A stretch of DNA of 64,000 nucleotides from positions 454,057 through 518,056 of the forward strand of contig MU001502.1 in the NCBI GenBank assembly GCA_010093485.1, given 5' to 3'. A program made the position numbers and the translations under genes. Below, one piece after another: positions 55,835 through 64,000 of this stretch. Each line of letters opens with the position of its first letter. The first letter of the stretch is position 1. The notes below the pieces were generated by a model, which was given only the letters and a program-made list of their open reading frames with translations, was not told the DNA's origin and made no database searches. Origin of the DNA: Karstenula rhodostoma CBS 690.94 (taxonomy: Eukaryota > Ascomycota > Dothideomycetes > Pleosporales > Didymosphaeriaceae).

Positions 55835-57145
55835 TCAGCTCCGCATCCGTCGTTGCCGCCAGTACCATATGGCTAGTGTCAGGCACGTCAGCGGTACGGC
55901 ACAGATCCAGTACACCCAGAACTGGCTCGACACGGACCACCCCGTCCTGCCCTGTTCGGGCGTAAAGCTGAAGAAGCTCATGCTGAAGATCGCCTGCCTG
56001 CTGTTAGTTAGATTAGGGTGATGGCAGGGAGAACGTGCTGATAAGAAGGTTGGGGGAAGGAACGCCATTGTCACCAGTGCGATCGTCTTCATGGCGCCAC
56101 TGTCAAGCCTTGCTGCTTCCCCAAGTCTCGTCATGACCTGGCTGTCGCGCTGAGCGACCATGTTGTGTGCCTGGCCATGCGTCAGTAACTTAGCTTCCGT
56201 AGTCATCCTGATCATCTCACCAGAGCAATCTCGTTCTGTAGCCGCTCCTTGTTCGACTGCGACCGCAGTAGCAGGTTGCGGAGCATCCTGATGTGGAAGG
56301 CTATGTGCGTGCTCACTTGGAGCAATGTCTCTGGCTCACTCCCACTCGCTTGCCTGCTCTTGTCCGCAAGATAAACAATCTGTCGCTGCATGGCTTTCAC
56401 CGTCTCGACTGTCACGCTGAGCGTCTCGAACGAATGGATGGCGTGACGTGCCCCCTCGTGCATCATGACGAAGTCTTGAGACCCACGGGTTGGCAACGAG
56501 CGGTCCTGAACTCTCGTTATCGACTGTACCGATTTTCCGCCGCTTGGCCATACTTGCTTTCTCAACACTGCGCACAATTTCACGTACAGACCACACAGAC
56601 GCATCGTGCATAGCGATTACTGCCTCTACAAGAGGTATGTGCAGCAAGTACGGCTCTGTAAGCGGCAGTGTCGTCTCCAATCGGACAAGGGCGTCTTGCA
56701 GCAGCTCCCTGAGTAATGACGAAACGCCAATGCACAGGATCGCGCAACGATCAGATGACCACCGCGAGCAGAAAGTCATCTCGTGCCAGGTGTAGCTGGA
56801 GCTGGCGTCTCGAGCGGCCATCTTGACCAGGACGCGGAACCAACTGTCTGCAATGTGCGGTGAGTAAACGCTCGTGTGCGACACATTTCATCGGTACCAT
56901 ACAGCAAGACTGAAGGCGGCCGTCCTGGCCAAAAGTCTCTACAGAGCTGAAGAACCCATTCGAGCGCCGGTACACGTTTGTGAGGAGATGACTGGGGATC
57001 TGGAAGAATTGCACCAGCTCTGGCACGGGCTTGGTGTCTGCTGAGAAGCAGTCTTCTTCTACCAATCTGAGAGGCCGTCATTGCGCAGTTCTTGTCTGTG
57101 TTGCGGTGAAACGTACATGTACTGAAGCTGTGGGGCGGTTGCATC
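55835..57145 (-). pseudogene. Fungal CorA-like membrane protein gene, 5' part missing or frameshifted
   Basis: C-terminal exons are clear: (57062)-56903, 56847-56554, 56474-56221, 56170-56039 and 55993-55835. They restore family text: SC|YSWFRVLVKMAARD, VEKA|NFVMMHEGARHAIHS, NEIAL|AHNMVAQRDSQ and PPTFLS|AIFSMSFF, followed by a second membrane helix. Helices QFWVYWICAVPLTCLTLAIW and the preceding one form the usual CorA-like pair; the GMN motif of true Mg transporters is absent, as in many fungal relatives. Upstream, a segment reading VSPQHRQELRNDGLSDW runs into the next, VEEDCFSADTK, only with a one-base shift near 57065, and no start codon was found. The last intron seems to begin with GC. 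It diverges from the NLR gene. Confidence 0.6.
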
Positions 57146-57470
57146 CTACGTAAACGATCAGATAAGCAACAGGAGACGAGAAAATAACTTCTACATCTAC
57201 ACACTCGTCAACACTCTTGTTCTCCAGCACCCAATCTGCTGAGGCTGGTCTACTTTAGTGCATTTCCCATCTCAAGTATATACGTAGCCGCTTACCGGGG
57301 TGTAGCACTGTGTACAGCTGCATTCGGGGCTTCCGGAGGACCCTCAGTGCAAGCAGTATACTATATGTGTCTGCCAACAATGACCTAGGTGAATGTGGGC
57401 AAAGCGAAGATCGTTATTGTTATTCGCCAAAGCCGTATCCACAATGACCAAAGGTGTGGGAGAACCCTCA

Positions 57471-57599
57471 TGTGACGTGTGGGGATCCCCGGGTCGTGGA
57501 AGACAATAGGGATGCACCCGTGGGTGCCCGTAGGTGCCGGCGAGGAGGAGGGAGTGTTGGGGGGATCGGTGGGGTGAGTCACGTGTAACCATCTCAACC
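57471..57599 (+). repeat. Dispersed repeat, copy 2
   Basis: Starts TGTGACGTGTGGGGATCCC and runs through AGACAATAGGGATGCACCCG, GTGGGTGCCCGTAGG, the GAGGAGGGAGTGTTGG run and CACGTGTAACC ATCTCAACC. It matches copy 3 closely over the first ~115 bp. Relative to copy 3 it lacks about 29 bp between two AACC motifs, consistent with a slippage deletion. It lies between the CorA-like and NLR genes. Confidence 0.8.
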
Positions 57600-57613
57600 T
57601 TCCAAGGAAGGTT
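57596..57613. repeat. Short perfect inverted repeat at the end of repeat copy 2
   Basis: AACCTTCC-AA-GGAAGGTT, an 8-bp stem with a 2-base centre, followed by a second TTCCAAGGAAG. Confidence 0.6.
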
Positions 57614-57847
57614 CCAAGGAAGATCCTCATGTGACACACCCGCGTATCAGCAACGTTCGTCGCGCGTCAACTCGACAGCCCAAGTCAGCCTGCCTGCGCC
57701 TCGCTGACAACATGCATGCAGCTGAAGGCTGTGCAGGTCGCAAGGCTGAGAAACTGAGGGGCTGCCTGGCTCCCGACTCATCACTCACACCGTTCACGAC
57801 ATCCTGACGACGTCAATCTCTATACCTTGTTCCCGTAGCGACCGCGG
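57600..57847. promoter_or_regulatory. Upstream region of the NLR gene
   Basis: Contains a second CCTCATGTGAC (57625-57635) matching the sequence just before repeat copy 2. No TATA element was recognised. Confidence 0.35.
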
Positions 57848-60800
57848 ATGGCGCGCATTCTGCGCTGCGACGACTACACGGTGGGATGGGTGTGCGCGCT
57901 GCCTGTTGAGCTGGCGGCCGCGCAGGAGATGCTTGACGAAGAGCACCCTGACCTCGAGCGCGACCCTGCCGACAACGATGAAAACCTGTACGCCCTTGGC
58001 TCCATCGGCGGCCACAACGTCGCTATCGGGTGCCTGCCCGCCGGCCGGATTGGCAACAACCCAGCAGCCGCTGTAGCGACGCAGATGCGAGCGACGTTCA
58101 AGAAGATGCGCTTCGGGCTGATGGTGGGCATCGGCGGTGGCGTGCCGAGTGCTGAAGCAGACGTGCGATTGGGAGATGTGGTGGTCAGCCAGCCGCAGGG
58201 AAAGCACGGCGGTGTGGTGCAATACGACTTGGGCAAGGCCACACCGAGCGGATTCGAGCGGACGGGAGCGCTCAACTCGCCACCACAGGTGCTGCTAGCA
58301 GCAGTCGCGAGAGTGAGGGCGAACGAACTGCGGGGCCGAAGCAAGCTGTGTGAGCACATCACGAAGCTAGAGGGCATTGGCAAGTTCCAGCGCAGCAAGG
58401 CCGGGCCTGACGTTCTGTTCGAAGCAGCGTACAAGCATGAGGGAGGGCAGACGTGCGATAGGTGCAATCCTAACAGACATGAGGCTCGAGAGTCTCGCGA
58501 TAACGAAGAAGAAGTGGCGACGCACTACGGCACGATCGCGTCGGGCGACCAGGTCATCAAGGACGCTGCTGTTCGAGACAAGCTGAGCGCGGAGCTGGGC
58601 GGGGTGCTGTGCTTCGAGATGGAGGCAGCGGGGCTGATGAACAGCTTCCCGTGTCTGGTGGTGCGCGGCGTGTGCGACTACGCGGACTCGCACAAGAGCA
58701 AGCGGTGGCAGGCGTACGCGGCGGGGACAGCGGCGGCGTACGCGAAGGAGGTGCTTTCGGTGATTCCTCCAGCAGAGATGGCTGAGGCTCGCACAGTAGA
58801 AGAGACAACTCGGACAGGTTGCAGTCAGTAATATGCCCGCCCAAACCTGTTGTCAGGGCCCGCGATTGCTAACACTTCGTTAGAACGTGCCCCGGAACGT
58901 TCCACGAGCCCTTGCTCCAAGCGCAGGAGAGTAGACGCCACATTAGTTAGCAGATCTCACGGGAAGCAAACCACCGAAGGTATGGTGTAGTGTTACATAG
59001 CCTTCTTTCGACCATTTCAGAAACATTAATACTATACAGTCAAGACCAAGCTTCCACTTGAAGAACAAGGTGGGTGACCTCAAAATACGCAGATAATCTT
59101 TTTAACCTTGTATAGAGTGTCTTAGATCGCTTGCTTTTTCGGAGCAAGAACATCGCTTAGATGATATCCATACCGCTGTGGACACGTGCGACTGGCTTTT
59201 TGAAGATCCAAAGTACCAAGCTTGGATAGAGGAAACTACGGGACTCTTCTGGATCAAAGGCGATCCCGGCGCCGGCAAGTCTGTGCTCATGAAGCATAGC
59301 GTCAAGAGAATGCGTGAGCGCAGTTCTAACGACCTTGTCGTTTCTTTCTTCTTCCATGGCCAAGGCACGCCCCTGCAAAAGACATTGCTGGGTCTGTACC
59401 GTGCTCTATTGACCTCAATGCTTCAAAACTTCCCGGAACATCTTACTCGGCTAGTTACCAAATTTTCAGAAAGAGAAAAACGATACGGGAGGTTCAGCGA
59501 ACGCAGATGGGAATGGACTGAAAAGGAACTTCAAGTGTTTTTATCCGACACACTAGTCAAAGGTACACATTGTCAGCCCGTCATCATCTTTGTTGACGCA
59601 CTTGACGAATGCGGCGAAGATGCCGCAAAAGGATTGCTGGCCTACTTCAAAGACCTGATGTCGCAGGCAGAGGGTGGGCATGCGCGCTTCAGAATCTGCC
59701 TCTCCTCCAGACACTACCCGATCCTTGGCCTTGATACCATACCCTCGGTGCATGTGGAGGAAAGGAACAATCAGGACATCCGACGGTACATCAAGAGGGA
59801 ATTAAGAGACATTCGGCCGAAGTCAAAGCGCAAACAGATCGAGATTGAGATCCTGTCAAAATCCAACGGCGGGTTCCAGTGGGCGTTTCTCGTGACCAAA
59901 ACAATAGCGGACAAGAATTTGACCGGCATCAAAGCGGAGAAGCTACTCGAAGAGCTCGTTTCCTGCCCGCAAACTTTGGGAGAGGTCTATGAAGCAATAC
60001 TCGATAGCGTTCCTGCGACCGATCAGCATCAGATGGCGAAGATTTTCCAATGGGTTCGATTCGCTGAGAGGCCTTTATCCGCTCAAGAGCTTCGAGACGC
60101 GCTTGCTGCCGATCAGGACATGAGTCATAGGACCATCTTCGAACTTCGAGCCTATGAAGGGTGGTCTGACTCTTTGGCCGACTTCGCGAGGCATGTCAAA
60201 CACATTTCTAGAGGTCTGATCCGCTTCCAGAGTCGTGAATTATGGGAGCAGTACGATCCTAATGACGAAGACTCAGACTGCGAGGCTCAGCTTATCCACC
60301 AGTCAGTGGCCGACTTTTTGATGGACCAGTTCGTTAATAGTGCACGCGGTCATGGGCCTATTTTTCAATCTTCAGCGGGACCCAGCCATTTCCAGATATC
60401 GAGGTCTTGCCTTCGGTACATGACTCTGGAGGGGATATTAGAGGATGCTCATCTATCAAGAGGCACCCTCTCGTCAAGATATCCATTGGCACCGTACGCT
60501 GTGCGGTTCTTGTTTGCGCACATCCAAAAAGTTGAACAGGAAGGAATCCCCCAGCCTGACCTGCTTTCTGCAATGCGATGGCTGCCGGAATCTGAGACGG
60601 TGCGCAAAATTGGGACCCTCTGGAGAACCCTGGATCCTGATAGCATACACACACCTCTAGGGTGGCCCTTCATTGGGGCGACATCCCTACATGTCTTGGT
60701 GGCGTTCAGATCCATGAGCGCGATCGAAACACTCTTCGATTCAGATTGCGATGATATTGGTAGTAGAGATGCGGATGGGAACACGCCTCTGATGCTTGCT

Positions 60801-62672
60801 ATCAGAGAAGGGCACCAGGAAATCGCTTTGGCGCTGCTGGGCCGATTCATCGAATGCGAAGATCCACACAAACAACATGATAACAGCGGCGAGCGTAGAG
60901 CCAAAGAGCTTTCCATGACACAGATTGCAGTTATCAACGCGCAGAACCAGGATGGTGACACAGCACTCGACATTGCCCTCGATCAAAGAATGGGCGAAGT
61001 CATCCTCAACCTCGTCGAAGCAGGTGCCGACCTCAAATTCATGGGACGAGAAACTGCATTGGTGGCTCATGCTATCAGCAGCAGAAATATACCGCTTCTC
61101 TCTATACTGATCGAGAAGAAGTTGAATCTTGATGGCGCCGTATTCTTCGCGCTCAAGGGCCAACCGCCTCAGAGAGACCTCGTTTTGGAACGCATCGTCT
61201 TCCAGCTACTCGGGGCCGGGGCTAATACAGCTAGATCATTGGAGCTCAACGATGTTCCCCAGCCTGAGGACTATGAAGAAGACGATGAAGAGGAGGAGGA
61301 CAGATATGATAGTGATGCACTCGCATTAGCATCCAGGAATGGTCTTGCTGACATAGTCGAGATGCTCTTATCCCTCGATGCACCCGCAACGTCACAAAAT
61401 GATTTTGGCGAATGCCCCCTGCTTATCGCAGTACTCAATGGTCACGAGAATATCGTCAAGAAGTTGCTTCTGAGGGCACCATCGTCAGTCGAGCTGGCAG
61501 ACCATCTAGGTAGCACAGCCTTGAGCATAGCAAAGGAAGATGGCCGAGAAGATATCACAAAGCTTTTGCTCCAAGAAGGAAGTTTCTCGGCTTCCAACAC
61601 GCTTTTAGAAGAGTGCTTCCTGTATGCTATCCTGGACGGAGCGACTGATGTTGTTGGAATCATGCTACAGCGGAAGCTTGTAAATCTTGAAGGAAAGACG
61701 CATCTGTGGTCGGCGATACAAAACGGACACGAAGCAGTGGTAAAGCTGCTGCTCGATACAAACAAATTCGACATCAACGCTACGACATCTAGCGGCTCTA
61801 CTCCGCTATTATTAGCGATAGAGAAGAATTATGAGCCTATAGTTAAGCTACTACTAGACACCAGCAAGATTGACGTCAATGCGCAGGATAACAGTGGTAA
61901 CACACCGCTGTGCTTGGCGGCGCAGAACGGACACGAAGTAGTAGTAAAGCTGCTACTTGATACAAACAAGGTCGACGTTAACAAAAAAGGTGAATATGGC
62001 TGGACACCGCTATTGCTAGCGACACATTACTGTCATGAGCCTGTAGTCAAGCTACTACTTAATACAAACACGGTCGACGTTAACACGAAGACTAGTGAAT
62101 ACTGGACACCACTATTGCTAGCGGCAAATGACGGCTATACAACCTTGATTAAGCTGCTACTTGATACAAACAAGGTTGACGTTAACGCGAAGACTAAGGA
62201 CGGCTGGACACCACTGTTTTTTATAGCAGCGAAGGGATATACAGATGCGCTCCGCTTGCTGCTCGACGCAGATGGAGTTGATGCTGATCATTGTGGCCCC
62301 TACCGGCGCACACCGCTCTGGTGGGCTGTGAGGAACAGACGTGAGGCAGTGGTCAAGTTGCTTCTTGACATTGATGTCATAGATGTCAACGCAAAAGACA
62401 TCAATGGATCGACGCCGTTGTTGTGGGCTGTAAAAGATAATTGCCAGGACATCGTCACATTACTGATTGCGACAGGCAAGGTCGATTTGTCTATTGAAGA
62501 CGAAGATGGATGTTTACCTTTGGTCTGGGCGAAACAAAACAATCAAAGCTCTATGGTGGAGCTGCTGCAAACACATCGTAACGCAGCACGCGCTCGCCAT
62601 GACTCACGGAGCAGGCGGACAGGGGAAGAAGGCGGTCGATCCGCTGGAAGCCGTGGTGGAAGCGAGAACTAG
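57848..62672 (+). CDS. NOD-like receptor: PNP (nucleoside phosphorylase-like) - NACHT - ankyrin repeats, about 1542 aa
   Basis: Exons are 57848-58823, 58884-58979 and 59116-62672 (1543 codons). The first donor is uncertain (A|GTCAGT preferred; ACAG|GTTGCA possible). The effector domain is PNP_UDP_1: YTVGWVCALPVELAAAQEML, GIGGGVPSAEADVRLGDVVV, CFEMEAAGLMN, and CDYADSHKSKRWQAYAAGTA. The linker ECLRSLAFSEQEHR is typical of these fungal receptors. The NACHT domain has Walker A GDPGAGKSVLMK (about residue 406) and Walker B VIIFVDALDECGED. At least ten ankyrin repeats follow (about 870-1507), several nearly identical. The last ~34 codons (from about 62571) are an out-of-frame read through TPR-encoding DNA. 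Such proteins sense non-self or stress and trigger incompatibility or cell death; the trigger here is unknown. Confidence 0.88.
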
Positions 62673-62985
62673 GGTACTGGAGGCAGATCATCCCGACCGA
62701 CTGACGTCGCAGCACCAGATCGCAATAGCATACCAAGCAGATGGAGGCGAAGAAGACAATAGAGCTGCTGAAGAGCGTAGTAAACATCAAGACTCGCGTC
62801 CTACGAGCGGATTATGCTTCGCTAGTCGAAGCTCTGGTTGACACGCGTGCCGAGCTAGTCGTCGAGCCACACGAAATGTTGTCCCATTCATCACTCAAGA
62901 ACCCAAGACAGCTGGCTTTGCTGGTTCTACCGTGCAATAGTGTGACTAGAAGCGGTATGCATTCTTCTCTTCTACCTATATTGTA
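62576..62985 (+). pseudogene. Frameshifted relic of kinesin-light-chain-type TPR repeats
   Basis: Immediately after the last ankyrin repeat, a different frame reads TQHALAM, GQGKKAVDPLEAVVEARTRV, LEADHPDRLTSQH and IAIAYQADG, the repeat type found at the C-terminus of NB-ARC/NACHT-TPR fungal receptors. Near 62740 the similarity moves to a third frame (KKTIELLKSVVNIKTRVLRADY) and ends by about 62985. Two frame changes within about 200 bp show that the segment no longer encodes an intact domain, unless a splice not seen here joins it. Confidence 0.7.
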
Positions 62986-63274
62986 GAGATTCACTATGAG
63001 GTAGGGTGACTCAATGAAGTAGGGGGACAAAAAGGCGCGTTGTGCTTTGCCAATGCACGAACAAAGGGGGACCAAAAAAGCAGCTAAGGCGCGCCCAGCG
63101 TCTGTGCGCAGGCTAACCAAAAAGGGCGTAGCATCTTCTACCTATGTATATTAACTAACACCGGGAGGCCTTAATAGATAGAAGTTAAAATATATTACTA
63201 ATCTATATAAATTTATTTACTTCCTCTAGCCAGTTCGAAAAATACAAGAATATAGGCAGGCGGAATAAAGTGGG
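62986..63274. other. Intergenic region with repeated CCAAAAA motifs and an AT-rich, RIP-like island
   Basis: 63000-63130 contains three variants of a GGGACCAAAAAGGCGCG-like motif. 63140-63260 is strongly AT-rich (e.g. aaaatatattactaatctatataaattt). The contrast with the GC-rich neighbours suggests a mutated repeat. Confidence 0.45.
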
Positions 63275-63814
63275 TTACAATGTATCAACGTCCCGCCACC
63301 CATGGTAGTTGGCCGTACCACCCGGCTCGACGACGGCGACAAGCTTGCCCACGTGGACGCCCGTCTGCATCTTCCCAAACGTCTGACCTAGCTGCGAAAA
63401 GGGAACCGTCTCGAGCGGGTGCGGGCCTCGCAACAAGCCACCCCCGTACAAGGTCAGCACTTTCCCTAGGATATCGCGTAGCGCCTGCGGGTCCTCGTTG
63501 AGGACGTATGCTAGGTTGTACGCGGTGAAGGAGGCATTGCGCACAAAGACGGCCATGTCGAGTCGGGCACTGACGGTAATGTTACGCTGGCCGAGCTCGA
63601 CGGAGCGACCATATCTGGCCCATGGCCATCATCACGTCCTTGAAGTTGATGCCCGCGGCCTTGACCCTCATCTCAACGTAGCCGAGCGGGAGCGGGCCTT
63701 GGACGCGTTAATCCGGCGCAAAGTGGAGGTCGCTTCCGAGTCTTCAACCAATCGTGGCATATTTAGGATTCCGCCCCGCTCTACCGTGAGGTCGGCTATC
63801 TACACAGCCATCGG
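63275..63814 (-). pseudogene. Polyketide synthase enoyl-reductase fragment, internally deleted and frameshifted
   Basis: Three pieces of a highly reducing PKS enoyl-reductase region lie in order on the minus strand. The first (about 63795-63705) matches the stretch before the domain. The second (about 63703-63620), in another frame, matches the domain's start (VKAAGINFKDVMMAMGQ). The third (63612-63275), again in another frame, matches its end (LGQRNITVSARLDMAVFVRN to MQTGVHVGKLVAVVEPGG) and stops with TAA. The central few hundred codons of the domain are missing. The fragment abuts repeat copy 3. No product can be assigned. Confidence 0.75.
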
Positions 63815-64000
63815 TGTGACATGTGGGGATCCCAGAGTCGTGGAAGACAATAGGGAGGCGCCCGTTGGTGCCCGTTAGGAGGGCGCCCGCGAGGATGAGG
63901 GAGTGTTAGGGTGATCGATAGGATAAGCCACGTGTAACCTTAGCTCTGGGATTATCGTCGCCTTAACCATCTCAACACTGCTCAACCACTATGGAACACA
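63815..64000 (+). repeat. Dispersed repeat, copy 3, continuing past the window
   Basis: Starts TGTGACATGTGGGGATCCC directly against the PKS relic and includes GGCGCCCGTTGGTGCCCG, the GAGGATGAGGGAGTGTTAGG run and CACGTGTAACC, then about 29 bp absent from copy 2, then TTAACCATCTCAAC. A TG start is compatible with a solo LTR, but the other end is not in view. Confidence 0.75.

Noticed and set aside
57601..57640. Repeat copy 2 as a complete MITE with an 11-bp target duplication
   Set aside because: The left CCTCATGTGAC overlaps the element's own start, and copy 3 shows that the family extends further; the boundary is unproven.
58832..59177. Treating the PNP protein and the NACHT-ankyrin protein as two genes
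   Set aside because: A 96-bp exon with branch site, acceptor and donor (58884-58979) joins both in phase, and the linker ECLRSLAFS is typical of one-piece fungal receptors.
1..64000. tRNA or rRNA genes
   Set aside because: No sequence with a convincing A box, B box (GGTTCRANYC) and cloverleaf was seen by eye; a covariance scan (tRNAscan-SE) would be decisive.

Overview
This is genomic DNA of a filamentous ascomycete, most likely a Pezizomycotina species and plausibly a Dothideomycete. The evidence is many 43-150 bp GT-AG introns with CTAAC/CTAAT-type branch sites, single-gene transcription units on both strands, recognisable fungal proteins (Trs120, Erg24, ribosomal protein S7, ING/PHD, SLIP-GC-like GTPase, a Mn-lipoxygenase-like enzyme, CorA-like, PNP-NACHT-ankyrin NLR), and two short AT-rich islands that look like repeat-induced point mutation (RIP). 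Class placement is inference. Gene models were spliced by hand; in most of them the summed exon length is a multiple of three and conserved motifs run across the joins.

Layout. 1-34.6 kb is mostly core: TRAPPII subunit Trs120 (3' end off the window), a 1728-aa GHKL-ATPase protein, a CCCH zinc-finger protein, a glutathione S-transferase with a possible mitochondrial leader exon, ribosomal protein S7, a Gfd2/YDR514C-type DEDDh nuclease-like protein, an ING/PHD protein, a second GST, a lineage-type hypothetical protein, a 1403-aa SLIP-GC-like nuclear GTPase, an Mrl1-type sorting receptor, and sterol C-14 reductase Erg24, which appears to use a GC-AG intron. 34.6-35.0 kb carries an array of six degenerate hairpin-forming repeats behind erg24. 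35-55 kb alternates hypothetical proteins with a PEBP-family protein, a secreted lipoxygenase and a PX-associated-domain protein.

The right end (55-64 kb) is accessory in character. It holds a damaged CorA-like gene, a large PNP-NACHT-ankyrin NLR, a frameshifted TPR relic joined directly to the last ankyrin repeat, an AT-rich island, and a collapsed polyketide synthase enoyl-reductase fragment. Two copies of a ~120-bp dispersed repeat lie in the same orientation on either side of the NLR block; a third copy lies near 47.2 kb.

Fungi have no operons of the bacterial kind, so neighbours are mostly unrelated in job. The exceptions are divergent promoters (Trs120/GHKL protein; Mrl1-like/erg24; CorA-like/NLR) and the NLR cluster itself, where immune-receptor, repeat and relic sequences appear to have evolved together. 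The strongest candidates for something new are the NLR with its ankyrin-to-TPR junction inside a repeat-bounded block, the hairpin array behind erg24, and the in-frame leader exon of the GST. No tRNA, rRNA or CRISPR array was recognised.
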